Shown piece after piece: positions 42,704 to 54,760 of a DNA stretch of 64,000 nt (position 1 is its first letter; the number at the start of each line of letters is the position of its first letter). Source of the DNA: Rhabdophis nuchalis (taxonomy: Eukaryota > Chordata > Lepidosauria > Squamata > Natricidae); contig CM077645.1 in the NCBI GenBank assembly GCA_039707465.1, positions 144,391,503 through 144,455,502 of the forward strand, in the 5' to 3' direction. Below the pieces are notes generated by a model that was not told the origin of the DNA, did not search any database, and worked only from the letters and a program-made list of their open reading frames with translations. The position numbers and the translations under genes were made by a program.

Positions 42704-45415
42704 ATCTAATCCATGTTAGCAAGTACCAGGTTAGAGAAGGCTGACCTCATTAGGTTTTTCTGTATATAATGCCACAAAATCAAGTTATTTCACTCCTTAC
42801 ATATGCTGTATCTGTTAATTATTTTGCTACATTCTTTTGAATACAAAGCTTTTTGATGACTGTACTTCAGTCCTGACATTTTATCGCTGAATTAATATTA
42901 TTTCATAACTTCTACTACTTTACAGTTTTACAGACTTTTTTTTAAAATGGAAAGGAAAGTTTTAAAAAAATAAACAAGATAAAAATTCATTCATGTCAAA
43001 TATGTCCATCTCATTTAATTTAACCTTTTGATCCTTTCGGGTTTTTTTATTTTCATCCCGGAATCTATGATGCCTCTCATGTAATTAGCTCATGCAGAAA
43101 TCTGAAATACGTTGCCTAGGATCCAAGGAACAAATTCTAAGTTGGTTAGCTTTGAACTTGATGAGTCCTTCCTATGCAACATCCCAAAAACACCTTTGCA
43201 AGATAATCAAAGCATTGCAGAGAATATCTAGTGTTGAACCCAACGGCAAAGTCCGGAACAACTGCAGAAGTCCAAGGTGTGCAGACAGACTGCTTTTCAC
43301 TGTGGCCAGTTATTTAATCTGGTGATATAAATGGACAGCTGCAATTCTGTTAAGATGGAACAATGGACTACTGGAATAAATACCACAGCTGCTTTTGTCC
43401 AAGTGACAATTGTCCTGACAATTTTCCTTCTTCAGGGATTAAGTCCAGCTCTCAGGCAGTCCAACAAATTGATATCTATGCTGCTGTTAAACAACTTCAT
43501 GAACGGAGTCCACTGCATTCTTGGTTACATTCTTAGATATTGCCAGCTTTTTATTTGAGGGGTTTAGGGGTATAATGCCCAGTAAGCACATTCTCTCTCT
43601 CTCATTCTCTCTCTCTTGGGAAGGCTCGGGATCTTTGTCTTCACCACTGCCTCATTTATCTGCCTTCTCCATCTGAGCCTAATGTGAACTAAGGGCCAGG
43701 AAGAGAAGTCAAGATAAGGGGAGGCAGCTACAACTTTTCTTTGCTTCATTGGTACTTGGTATTCTTTGGATAATACATTAATTCACAGGAACAGTAATCA
43801 AGTGACAGGTGCTCAGAAGGTTGGGGTGGGACACCAACGTCAACCTGGGTTGATGCCTGATGATGTTTAAGGTGCCAGCAGCTCTGCCTATAAGCCACCT
43901 AGATATTTATAATCAAAGAACCCAAGGGTAGGTGAGGAGGGTTTCATATTCATTTTGCTTAAAGTTATTGTAACACATTTTCCATTCTCTTTCCTTTCCA
44001 GATTTCCATGCAAAAACACTTGGCATCTCAAAGTGTTGAATGTCTATGAGTCATACCAGATGGAGGCGTTGGACCATTTCGTTATCTTCTTTTCTTTTCT
44101 GAAGACATCTGAAGGAATAAATAGTGTGCATCACTTCTGAGGCAAATACCCTTCCAATCTGGGACTGGCCCAGGGCTAAGAATGCAATTTGGGTGTTAAT
44201 TTTGATACAAAGAGGAAGTCATACCTAATCTCTGCCAGCTGATCGCTTCTTCTGGCCAAATGAACCTTGAGCCTGGTTTTTTTTTCACTTTGAGATGTTA
44301 CTAATTAACAAAGAAAATTGCATTTAAAACCCTAAGAAAAATTAACCAAGGAAGGCAGGCTCTATTGCAAGCAAACCATCACTCCACTGGGAATGTGAGC
44401 CACGGCTGACTTGGAGGCTTCAGTTCTGCAAGCCAGGCACAGGCACTTTTGGCTTTCCTGATAATTGCACGAGAAACGGCAATTTTGCAGATGAAATATT
44501 TAATGAAACTGTTTCTGCCCATTCCAACGTATTTCATTTCAGCCTTTTAAAAATCACAGTTTGAGGACCCACAAATAGCTTCCTTATAACGATGGCCAAT
44601 TGTGGTATGTAATGGCACAGCACTCATGTAACAAAATACTGCATGAATCACTATTTCCAGCTGTTGCTCTGCTGGGCATTTTTCCAAAAACAGCTGTCAG
44701 CTGCAGGGACAGAGGGTTGAACCGTATGGTCTTATTACTGGCCTGAATTTGGCATTGTTCTTCATTCTGAATAGGTACCATGCCGAACCACCAAATCATT
44801 GTCTTCTCATCCTGTAACCTTTTTAAGTCTCCCTATTCATAGGCAGCTCTGAAATCTTACCTACAAAATTGTGCCACTTTATCATCACCTTTCCTAAGGG
44901 TCGGGTGTGTCTCTATACCTACAGCTCTTCAGCCTATCGTGATAAAATAGTCTGTGGAATGATGCTTTCCAAGGAAGCCGAAGATCTTTGGAATCTTCAT
45001 TAAAAAATATACAATGCTTGTGTTCCAGAATTTTAGGAAAATAGTGGGTTAAATGTAAAATACTTTTAATAAATAACTCCTCTGCAATGTAAAAAATAAA
45101 TGAATATTCCCTTTGGCAGTAATAGCAGATATATATATTATATGTGTATGTGTGAGTGTGTGCATTTATGTATACACACAAATATGTATGTGTGCTTGGC
45201 GCGCATGTGCGTGTATAAATATATGCACACACATGTGTCTGTTTACACCCAAACACATATATAGAAAGATGCTTGGCTCATAAAATAATAGCATTATTTG
45301 ACAAGGGGGAAAAGAAACACCTCATATTATTTTCTTCTTTCAACACTCTTCTTTTTTTCAGTTTCTGAAATCAAGATTTCCCATCAGTCCTTCACCAGTT
45401 GTATGAAATCGAAAG

Positions 45416-45550
45416 TCACTTATGTCCCAGGTAAGCCCCCAGGGTGATGCAGGCGCCCACCACGGCCAGACTAAGGATCGTCTTCAGAGGCAGCCATGAC
45501 AAATCAAACAAAGGCCTGATGTTGTTGCTGTACAGCTCCACAAAGGCGTC
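45416..45550 (-). CDS. BCL2: BCL2 terminal coding exon (end of BH2 and C-terminal membrane anchor)
   Basis: On the minus strand the exon encodes 44 residues and a TGA stop. It begins [15 protein letters not shown] and ends with a hydrophobic stretch, about residues 21-40 of the exon, finishing in AYLGHK. This is the BCL2 C-terminus: DAFVELY completes the BH2 helix and the last 20 or so residues are the tail anchor for the outer mitochondrial and ER membranes. BCL2 blocks apoptosis by binding BAX/BAK and BH3-only proteins. The exon starts in phase 0 right after a pyrimidine-rich CAG acceptor, where the last intron of mammalian BCL2 falls, after the GGW of BH2. Compared with mammals as I remember them, the SNNI segment and the D before LSW differ, while the [10 protein letters not shown] end is the same. 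Upstream exons (BH4, BH3, BH1) are beyond 64000. The reading frame is intact. Confidence 0.96.
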   Translation of the reverse strand, partial: DAFVELYSNNIRPLFDLSWLPLKTILSLAVVGACITLGAYLGHK

Positions 45551-45580
45551 CTGTGTAAAAGAAAAGGATAGGGGAAAAGG
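45551..45580 (-). promoter_or_regulatory. BCL2: BCL2 last-intron splice acceptor and polypyrimidine tract
   Basis: Reading the minus strand, a run of C and T leads into ACACAG at 45556-45551, directly before the GAC codon at 45550-45548. This is a standard 3' splice site and fixes the start of the exon. Confidence 0.9.
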
Positions 45581-45806
45581 ATGAGAAACAATGGAGAGTA
45601 CATGCTATAAAACATGAACAGGCAGAGTTGGTATTTACGACCATTAAAACCAAACCAACCTACAAAACAAGCATCAAATATGGCCCTTTCATTCTCATTC
45701 ATGGAGGAATCTGTTCAATTGTGGAAGAAACTCCTGAAGAATCACCTGCCTCCTAGCCAAGATTGAGCCATTGTTATTCGTAACTGTCAAGCAATATAAT
45801 AAGCGC

Positions 45807-46052
45807 CAGTTTGGTCTAATGGTTAAGGCACTAGCTAGAAACCCGGAGACCATTAATTCTAATTCTGACTTAAGTAAGTGCATCTTGGACCGGCTGGTTG
45901 GTGATCTTGGTGACCAAGATCACCAATGGGCCAGTCACACTCCCTCAACCCTAGGAAAGAGGCAAGGGAAACCACTTCTGAAATCTTATCAAGAAAACTA
46001 CAGGGACTTATCCAGGCAGTTGCTTGGTATCAATACCTGGAATGGGGAAGGT
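45807..46052 (+). mobile_element. tRNA-derived SINE
   Basis: A-box AGTTTGGTCTAATGGTTAAG, weak B box GAGACCATTAATTCTAA, body with GGGCCAGTCACACTCCCTCA and AGGGACTTATCCAGGCAGTT. A related minus-strand copy is at 47752. Confidence 0.82.
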
Positions 46053-46097
46053 GAAGAAGAGGAGGAGGAGGAAGTGGAGGAGGAGGAGGAAGAAGAG
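46053..46097 (+). repeat. (GAG)n microsatellite
   Basis: GAA/GAG/GGA triplets at the SINE end. Confidence 0.9.
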
Positions 46098-46109
46098 TAG
46101 AATCGGATC

Positions 46110-46320
46110 AAATAAAATAGACTAGACTAGACTTCTTTATTGGCCAAGCGTGACTGGACACACAAGGAATTCATCTTTGATGCATATGCTCTCAGTGTAC
46201 ATAAGGGGAATAAAATACATTCACCAAGAATAAAAAAGATACAACACTTAGTGACAGTCATGCGTTATTAATAAGCAATCAAATTATAGTAGGACACAAA
46301 TAAAACAATATAAAATTTAA
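46110..46320 (-). mobile_element. CR1-L3-like LINE 3' end
   Basis: AATAGACTAGACTAGAC tail, then CTTTATTGGCCAAGCGTG, ACACAAGGAATTCATC and CATATGCTCTCAGTGTAC, the reverse of 9850-9940. Confidence 0.8.
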
Positions 46321-46349
46321 AGATACAAGCAAATGATCATAGAAGAAGA

Positions 46350-46353
46350 AGAA

Positions 46354-46405
<52 letters not shown>
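46350..46405 (+). repeat. (AAT)n microsatellite
   Basis: About 17 TAA units. Confidence 0.95.
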
Positions 46406-46406
<1 letters not shown>

Positions 46407-47751
46407 TTCTTTATTAGATTTGGATGCTTCCATTGGACAATGAAGCTGTAATAATAATCTGCTTACATTTTAGTTTCTGAACCAAAAAATTAATCTATAT
46501 TGTATAGCTTTTCTAAACCTCCCACCCTCCCAGGTGGGTTCTCTGGAATCTCTTTTTCCAAATCACGCTTGTTATCCAACAGCAATGCCTTCTTGAAACC
46601 AGACATTCTTATGTGTTCCTGTTGCCACCAAAATTGTATTATATCTACCCAAGTGGACACAAAAATGCAAGTTTGTCTTTAGAGATTAAAGCCAGTTACT
46701 ATCTCCCACATCTGAGTTTTGGTTTCGCCCTCTGAGGTAATACAAGAAGCCTTGAGAATGGGTCTTACTAGCAAGGTAATAAATACAAATGATGAGAATA
46801 AATCTTCTCTCCACTTTAACTTCACAACTCCTCCTCCGTCCACTCTCCTAATCAAGAGAAACATCAATAGCTTTTAGAAGTGACAGCTGCTTTAAAGATG
46901 AGCATGTTACAAGTTTCATCAACTCTGCTAAATGCCTAAGCAAGCAATTATTCTTGCTGGCACATTTAACAGCAGACACAAGATGGCGCATCATCCTTCT
47001 TATGCCATGCAATTCAAAATCAAGTGAATTAAAATGTGAAGGAGAAATGCTTACATAAAGAATTTTTAAAATTTATCTTCCCAAAAGGGAAGGGAACAAA
47101 TAAGAAGCAGGCTAGGTTGTATTCTTTCCTACCAGGATTATGAGCCCTTAATTATACCACTAAAATGACCTGAAATCAAAACTACCTACATTTCCTTGTT
47201 TGTAGCATCTATGTGCAATCTTTCATTATCAATTTTTAAAATAAAAGATTTCTGTCAAGGACAGTGTAAAGTTAAATACTTTTCTCTAGACTTGCTTTTC
47301 AAGGTGCCAAGAAACAGAATGGGCAAAGCTTTAGTATTCTAAAATAACAGTACATTTTGTACATTGTCAAGGGTATCCCTATACCTTCCAAAGCTCGAGG
47401 GCTGGTTATAATAGAGATATGCAATCTAAGCTACATGCTAGCTGGCAAATAACAGGGTTCAGGCCACGTATATTTGTATAAAGTACCATACTGTCCAAAC
47501 CAAATTCCAGCATCTGCTTAGCCAACCATCTGCAGGCTTACCGTGCCATTAATTATCTAGAAGATTTACCCTGGTATCTAACTGAATGCAGTTATGGCAG
47601 GGTATGAAATGGGAGATTCTTACAGGATTTACTATGTAATTATTTCCATCTATGAGGTTGATGTTCTGATAGCTGAATCATGAACAGGCAGCACCGCCTT
47701 GTGATACACAGACTTGTGATAAATATGTGTGTATAAATGTCACTGTGTACC
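46406..47751. other. BCL2 intron, no recognisable feature
   Basis: Unique-looking A/T-rich sequence. Confidence 0.5.
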
Positions 47752-47955
47752 CTAGTTACTGTTGTATAGAACAGCCTTTTGGGGCTTTTTCTTGGCAAGG
47801 TTGTTAGGGAGTAGTTGCTCTTGCCTTTTTCCTAAGGCTGAGAGGGAGTGACTGGTCCAGGTCACCCAGCTGGCTCTGTCCTCAGGTGAGCCGAGACTAA
47901 ATTTCACAGCTTTCTGGTTTCTAGCTTTTGCCTTAACCACTATACCGAATTATCT
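47752..47955 (-). mobile_element. tRNA-derived SINE
   Basis: Reverse of the 45807 type: minus strand has ATAGTGGTTAAGGCAAAAGC, then CAGCTGGGTGACCTGGACCA and ACTCCCTCTCAGCCTTAGGA. Confidence 0.8.
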
Positions 47956-48824
47956 CTATATAGCTTGTTTACTACTTAAAAAGACTCTGGATTTGATTCT
48001 TCCAAGGTGCATCAGAAATTCATGAATGTAGCGTCAATCCTTAACTTTTTAAAACCGCTGCATCTCTTCCTGGGAATTACTTAGCAACTTGATCATTATA
48101 TATAGAGGTGAGCTATCACAGACCACAACTTTCAGATCAATCCACAAGGTTTTTCATTTAGTTGGTTCTAGCCGTGCAAACTTCTTTTACTTTCCTGCTA
48201 CTCCTGCTTTCCTGAAATCAGTAGAAGCTACTCCATTTTGTGGTTCAAGGTATTACAAAGTCAAATCGATTACCACAAATAAAGGATTTTTAAATGGGCA
48301 TTCCAGAACTATGTATGTTCTTCTACAGAGTCCTAATTCTCCTACACTTTTTCCAGTTTACTGAATCACATATGCAAGTTATTTGGCGAAAAGCTCTATA
48401 TCAGAGTTAGTTGCATAAATTCAAATTCAGATAGCATACACAGATAACTAATTCAGCTGGATTCATTAACTTCTTTATATACATATGAATAAATGAATAA
48501 ATGTACAATACCAACAGGTGGTTCTTCCAAGCAAACACCAGGCAGGAGAGTTACAGACAAACACACACAAGCAGTTAGTTTCATTTTAGCAGACAAGCCC
48601 AGAGAGACAGCTTATTTACTTCTCAGAGCAACCGACAGAGCTCAGAACTTACAGACTAATTTCAGTTTCTGTTTCAATTCTCTGCACAGACTCAGATCTG
48701 TTTAAGCTGCCATTGGCTGACTTAGTTGCTATGCCTATTCATTGGCTGACCTTGTTCTGAGGTCTCTCCCAGCCACGAATATTTTAACAAAGTCTAAGGT
48801 AAGATTAAGTGTTCCCTAATCAAA
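47956..48824. other. BCL2 intron, no recognisable feature
   Basis: Nothing seen beyond short ATAAATGAATAAATG repeats near 48485. Confidence 0.5.
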
Positions 48825-49265
48825 TGATGTCTGGTCAAACCTAGTGGTCAAGCTTGGTGATTAAAGTGGGAGATCAAGTCCCACTTTAGCCACGAAAGCC
48901 AAATGGGTGACTTTGGGCTAGTCACATTCTCTCAGCCCAATCTACCTCATAGGGTTGTTGCAGTGGTGGGTTCCTATCGGTTCGGCCGCCTGGATTGCTG
49001 GAACTGGCAGTGACCCAGGTCTCTAGGAGGTGTCATAGATGGTTCGATCTTGTTTTTCAATTCTGCGCATGCACAGAACAATTTTTTATTGTACTGTGTG
49101 CGCGTGCCCAGTGTGCATCAAGTGTGCATGCCACACGCCCACGAGCAAACCGGCAGTAGTGCTTGCCACACCCCACCCCTGGGTTGTTGTTGTGGGAAAC
49201 CTGGGAGGAGAAAGGTGTGTTGGATATGTTCGTTGCCTTGAGTTATTTATAAAAATAATAAAGAT
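48825..49265 (+). mobile_element. MIR-like tRNA SINE split by a hAT element
   Basis: GACTTTGGGCTAGTCACATT and TCTCTCAGCCCAATCTACC are followed by the insertion at 48961, then GGAAACCTGGGAGGAG and GTTGCCTTGAGTTATTTAT. The module order is that of a common amniote tRNA-SINE. Confidence 0.75.
48961..49181. mobile_element. hAT-like MITE nested in SINE
   Basis: CAGTGGTGGGTTCC to CACCCCACCCCTG with an exact 8-bp duplication GGTTGTTG (48953-48960, 49182-49189). Confidence 0.93.
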
Positions 49266-50852
49266 ATATCCCACTTTTATTATTTTTACATTTACATACA
49301 ATTACATTTTACATTTATTATTTTATTATTTGTGTGTATGTGGGTGAGTGAGTATACTTGCCCTACTGTTGCTAATTTAATTAAAGAAATGCTTAAAACT
49401 GTGAAATTATTGCCTTGCTCTTCTGGACTCTGAATTTTGTGGAATTGTGATGCAGCACAAACTATATTGTTGTATTGTGTTGGTGCGGAGTCAGTTTGAC
49501 CGATGGAAATCCATCTTATCTATACCTTCCCCCTTCTTGATATCCACACCACATCTACATGATCTGGATTTGATGAGGAAAAGGCAATTAAAGGTGGGTG
49601 TGGATTTTACACATACCGACCTGCTAGCTCTTTCTTAGATCAGATTCTTCTGGGTTAGGATTGTGCTGTAGCTGTGTGAACTTTGGAGAAGACCCTGCTT
49701 CTTTAAGGAACTGATGAGAGGTGCTAAGGAAGCATTCCCTGAATGCTGCAAGTCACTTTTTCTTAATTCAGTCTGGATTGCTGCATAGCTCTTAATCATT
49801 TGACCAGTCAGCCTATCTTCTATCCGGTGGCTCTGTTGCTGGGTTGCAAAACGGATTGAGCTTGCTGCATAATCTGGCTAACAGATGCCTCATATTACAT
49901 CCCTTTCCTGAATCATTAATATTGATACCCTAATGTACAATATGGAGCACAAGCAAATTGTGCAGAACTTCCAATGCCCTTGCTGCAGACTTTCCACCCC
50001 CCTTGATAATTTCATTTAGCACTTTGTTCTGATCAGGAAGTGGAAGAGCTTGATGAAGAAGAAAAGAGACTAATTTTACGTTCAAATGAATTCACAGCAA
50101 GAGGACAAAAGCTTTAAGTCCCGGATTCCTACTTCAGTGAGAACTCATTACAGCATTAATTTTAATATTTTGGTGATACCTCTGTGCCCCATTAATAGCA
50201 ATCACAAGCGTGTGGTTTGTGCCTAGCCTGAAGACATGCACACCTAAGATGCACCGTATTGACAAAAAGAGAGTGTCAAAGCTCAGAATTCTGGCGATGT
50301 ATAAGAAACATCAGCAGAAAATACACAATGGGAAATTGCAGTTCCTACTGACAACAATAACATCAATGTCTATCTTATGGCTGTTGCTGCTCCATATATT
50401 TGGAAGTAAATATTTTATGGGTCCTTCCTTTCCTCTTTGGTGCTTTCTCAAACATCCTGATTAGACTTATTTCCGAAGCTTGTTTGAACAGCCTGTCACT
50501 ATTTGTTTAAGTCTGAAACCTGATTTAAACAAACATCCCCACTTATAGTATTTTATGCATTACACCAACAGAGTGCCAAAGACAGAAGTCAGAGGCGGAG
50601 AAAGGTGATTGGGAAGGGAAGCTGCAAAACCTCCAGCATCTAAAGTCAAGTAAATTCTAATCTGTTATTGTTCCATTATGATGACTTCTTAGGCTGGCCA
50701 TAAAAAAAAAACTTCCTATCAAATGACATTACTGACCTTTTACTCTAAAGTAACTCTGCTGCGCCTGGCATTGGCCTTAGCCTTTCCAATCTCATTTCTT
50801 GGAGATCCCAGGGAATCAACATCAAATGACTGTATATCAAGGATATGCCATA
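49266..50852. other. BCL2 intron, no recognisable feature
   Basis: About 1.6 kb unique-looking sequence. Confidence 0.5.
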
Positions 50853-51183
50853 CAGTGATGGCTAATCTTTTCCAGACCGAGCATCCAAAGCATGTGTAAA
50901 CCCCAAAATGCAATACGCGTGCATCCCCTGTTCATGTGCCCTGCCCCTGCACGTCTGGCCAACACATGTCTCCCCCGCATACATGCCCTGCATGTACCCT
51001 GCCCCCATGCATGCATGCATGCCCCCCTGCATGAGTCCCACCCCCACATGGCAGAGACCCACTGATCAGTTGGCTGGCGGGAGGCACGCACGGCAGAGCT
51101 GAACTGGAATGATGGCTCGTATGCCCATAGAGAGGGCGCTGCATGCCACAGGTGGCATGTGTGCCATAGGTTCGCCATCACCG
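50853..51183 (+). mobile_element. OposCharlie1-like hAT element
   Basis: CAGTGATGGCTAATC to ATAGGTTCGCCATCACCG. Imperfect flanks (TGCCATAC/TGTTATAC). An ATGCATGCATGCATGC run is internal. Confidence 0.82.
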
Positions 51184-52312
51184 TGTTATACATTAGTAGA
51201 ATGCAAATCTAGATATTATGTAGATTTTGGATGATTTGCAGTAACTGGAAGAATTTATTATTCATAATTGCATAGGAGTGACAGCAAACCCTTGTCTATG
51301 GCTGCCCAAATGTTAAAACTATTAACAAAATGTGGAATAAATAGTAGTAGAAGAACCAAAGAAATTTATGGGGTCACAGATGTTCATATATACCAAGAGT
51401 AATGGATCTTGGGGTATTAATAATAATAAAAAGAACCAAATGGAATTGACAGTGAAGTGTACCCCTGTCACTCTGCATACAAGCTACAATCTTTTCCAAT
51501 AAGGACTAAGGCCATTACAGAAGCATTACCACAAGGATTAATGCCACTGTTATAATGTGAGATACAAACGTGTCAAGTGAAAGCAACATCAGCTTGATTC
51601 ATAGTATAGATATTCGGCTGAAGGCTGCAGAATCGGTAAAGTCTTATTAAATTCAATGAAGCTAATCCCCAAATAAGCCTAGTGTCTTAGATGGCTTGTT
51701 GTGTTCGCAGAATACTTTTAACTGGTTCAGATAAAGACATTTTGCCTAACATGATATATTTGATCAGTATTAACTCTGGTTAATTTTTTTGCGGTTTCAC
51801 TATATTGTGCAAACCTAGCCATGTTTTGTTAGTTTATGGTTCAATGCATTGTGTGAACTCTCAGAATAAGTTAATACAGTAGCCAGATTAAGTGTGTTGT
51901 GAGAATGCCACTGCAAACAGTTTATAACTGTGCTATGTTAATTGAATATCTGTGATCTAGGCAAGAATGGGCTTTTGTGGATTAGAGGTGAGAAGTGAAC
52001 ATTCAGCCTTTTCTTTTATAATAACCAATCCAATCCAAAAATACAAAGGAATTCCTAGAAGATTCACATTCAGATAAATCAGCCATCAACTTACACATAA
52101 AGTACATTTACATACCATTCAAAAGAGACAATAAAAAAGCTAAGAAGGAAACAAAAGACCAGAGCACATCATTTCCAGCAACTTACGCCCAGATAAGCAA
52201 GGATTAACCTCAGACAAATTATCAAGCAGAAAATAGTACACAAAGCAACTATCAAAGAGAAAATCCCCCTCCCACAATACTAAGAGAGCAAGCTACTCTA
52301 TATAAACAGAGA
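51184..52312. other. BCL2 intron, no recognisable feature
   Basis: Unique-looking sequence. Confidence 0.5.
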
Positions 52313-52410
52313 GTCATGCCACATTTACTAGTACTGATTATTTTACCTAGTCAGGTAATGAAATGTCTGTAAACAAACAAACAAGCTCAGAGAGCACAAT
52401 GGGCTCCACT
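52313..52410 (+). mobile_element. Penelope-like repeat with decayed hammerhead motif
   Basis: CTGATTA (52334-52340), TTTTACCTAGTCAGGTAAT, then GAAATGTC (52360-52367) and CAAGCTCAGAGAGCAC. Two core changes against the 27087 copy (CTGATGA to CTGATTA, GAAACGTC to GAAATGTC) should abolish cleavage. Stem II TTACC/GGTAA is kept. Confidence 0.6.
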
Positions 52411-52759
52411 TTATAATCAATCCGTCCAGTTGCAAGGACAGTAGAATGGACCTAAAAGTAGCCTTGTTGGAAATCCCACCATCCCTTTCTTCACAAAATG
52501 TTGCAAACTATGATTATATGCCATTTATTAAAGGCTCTTAAGTTCATTGAAAGGGCTATTGCATTCCCAATTTAAATAACAATAACAAAAGAATCCCCAT
52601 TATTTGCACTAGTTCTTTCATATACAAACACAATTTAATGTGCCCTTAGCACAAATGGCCTGTACCTCAATATGTCAATGACCTTGAATAAGTGCATGAT
52701 GATTTTTACTAAGTGGGTACATAGTTACAGTAGATGGCAGTACCTAGCCAAAGTTGGTT
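52411..52759. other. BCL2 intron, no recognisable feature
   Basis: Nothing seen. Confidence 0.5.
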
Positions 52760-52850
52760 AGCTTAAAAAAAAAGTTAAGTCTATCCTGATTTGTACTTGG
52801 ATGGGAAACCACCAGGAAATCCTAGGACTTTGGAGTGGATTGGAAAGTCA
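52760..52850 (+). mobile_element. 5S rRNA-derived SINE or 5S pseudogene
   Basis: GTACTTGGATGGGAAACCAC and CAGGAAATCCTAGG closely follow the 3' half of 5S rRNA (TACTTGGATGGGAGACCGCC). An internal A run replaces part of the control region, so it is not a functional 5S gene. Confidence 0.7.
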
Positions 52851-53799
52851 AGAAACCCCAGAAGGCACATAACGACAAATGGCTGCTCTTTGTTACTTAG
52901 AAAACTGCACAGGCATGCTTCCTTAGGAGCTGAGTTTAAATCAAGTGAGACTGCATTTACGAAATGTCTTTAGGACTGAAGTTCTGTGTTAAAAATGTGG
53001 AGCGTATCCTCTATGTATAGTTTAGCCCCTGACATTTCTAGCTGATGCTATCTCAATGGACCAATCTCAGTTTCATACCTTCTCTTATGACTGGTGCTCA
53101 GATTGCTACCACAGGCTAAAATGCAGCTAACTCCCAGTTTGCAAAGCCTCAACCTATTAGCTGCACTTCAGTGCTCTGTTACAGATCCGCACCAAACATA
53201 AAACTGGAGTTAAATAAATGGTTTCCTTGGTGCTGCAGTTTGCATTTATGAGTGGGTGTTGGGCAGAGTTTACACCCAGAGGAAGCTGACTTCCTTTTTT
53301 TTCTTTTTCTTTTCTTTTCTACCTGAATCAAACAGATGGTGAGGAAGTGATTTTATTTCCCTCATTATCACTGGTCCAACAGGATATCCTTTTTGACCAC
53401 ACTGTGCTGAATGAAGAGCTGGCAAGCCTTCCAAATCTTGATGGAACACAACCGCTCACTCGCCTTGTAACACTTTCGTGCTGCCTGTTCTATGATTCAC
53501 AAGCAAACACTGCTTCATGCCAACTTTTCCGGAAGCTCACATAAGGATCGGGTGATACAACCCTTACATTCACATCCATGAGTCCAAATATGTGAAATAG
53601 GGTGTAATGTGATCCAGGGGACTAGACTGTGGGAGAAGGAGAAAACTCTTCCCTCCTCCCAGATCATACATTCCTACAGAAAAAGCTGCTTTGTACGTTG
53701 GTTCTCATTACACTCCTGTGACTCTGTCATCTGTCTATTTTGCATTACCTGTCTTGTGGGTTTTTAATTGCTTTCTAACACAGAGCTGCGTTTTAAAAC
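52851..53799. other. BCL2 intron, no recognisable feature
   Basis: Pyrimidine-rich TTTTTTTTCTTTTTCTTTTC tract near 53297; otherwise nothing. Confidence 0.5.
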
Positions 53800-53801
53800 T
53801 A

Positions 53802-54123
53802 CAGGCAGTCCTCGGCTTAATGACCACAATTGAGCCCCAAATTTATGTTGTTAGGTGGTCATGTGATTTATATTCAGATGTTTGACAACTGATTCACATT
53901 TATGATGATTGCTGTGTCTCTGGGTCATGTGATCTACATTTGCAAACTTCTGACAAGCAAAATCAATAGGGAAACCAGATTCAACAACTGGGTTACTAAT
54001 TTAACTGCAGTGATTCACTTAACAAACATGGCAAGAAAATGGGGCAAGTCGTAAAATGGGGCAAAACGCACTTAACAAGTTTCTCAGTTAGCGACATAAA
54101 TTTTTTAAGTTGAGGATTACCTG
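53802..54123 (+). mobile_element. Tigger/pogo-like MITE, CAGGTAGTCC family
   Basis: CAGGCAGTCCTCGGCTTAAT to GTTGAGGATTACCTG with TA at 53800-53801 and 54124-54125. Internally deleted relative to 5559. Confidence 0.85.
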
Positions 54124-54465
54124 TAACTGATCTCCCTTACACTGAATTGTTTTGCAGCTCAGATGATCATCTGCTAGCTTTGATGATCATTTATAATGAT
54201 TCAAAATGGCTTTTCATTCCACTGGGCATTCCTAGCAAATTTAAGCAACAAAAAATATTATCTTGTTTTGAAATTTTCGCCTTTTCTCTCTCTCTTTTAG
54301 AGTGAAGTACGGGTAGTCCTTGACTTACAACTATTCATTTAATGACTGTTTGATGATGTTACAATAGCACTGAAAAAAGTGACTTACAACCAGTTCTTGC
54401 ACTTATGACCATCACAGTATCCCCACAGTCACTTGATCAAAACTTGAGCACTGGGCAACTGGTAT

Positions 54466-54729
54466 CAGAGGGGGGTTGCTCCTAGTTCGGTTGAACTGGT
54501 AGTGCTGATTTGACTTGGTCGTAGAACCGGCAGCGACCCAGGCTGGCCACACCCCCAAACCAGTTCCCCAGTCTCTTCTGCCATTGCCAGCATGTTTCTG
54601 CGCATGCGCAGAACAATTTCCAGTCAACTGCGCATGCATGAGCAATGCATGGCAAGTGCACGTGTGAGCGAAGCAAGCAGCACGCACGCACAGCGAACTG
54701 GTACCAACCAGTACAGGAACCCACCCCTG
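54466..54729. mobile_element. hAT-like MITE nested in the MITE
   Basis: CAGAGGGGGGTTGCTCC to AGGAACCCACCCCTG. Flanks ACTGGTAT (54458-54465) and ACTGGCAT (54730-54737) agree at 7 of 8. Confidence 0.9.
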
Positions 54730-54760
54730 ACTGGCATGTATTTAAGATGGTTGCAGGATG

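Larger units (their letters stand above)
39819..45415 (-). other. BCL2: BCL2 3' untranslated region (minimum extent)
   Basis: Downstream of the stop, several blocks on the minus strand read like the mammalian BCL2 3' UTR as I remember it: 45085-45127 (an ACTGCCAAAGGGA core followed by an ATTTATTTTTTACAT stretch), 42235-42278, 40217-40238 (ATGAAACGTTTACATTGTCA), 39894-39921 (TGTGGCTGCACT core) and 39819-39837. The order matches the mammalian UTR, which is about 5 kb. A CA-rich stretch (45131-45250) and AU-rich motifs (around 45066-45105) lie near the stop, also as in mammals. The true 3' end is not fixed. One minus-strand AATAAA is at 39098-39103, but nothing ties it to cleavage. The UTR has acquired several transposons, listed separately. 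Confidence 0.8.
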
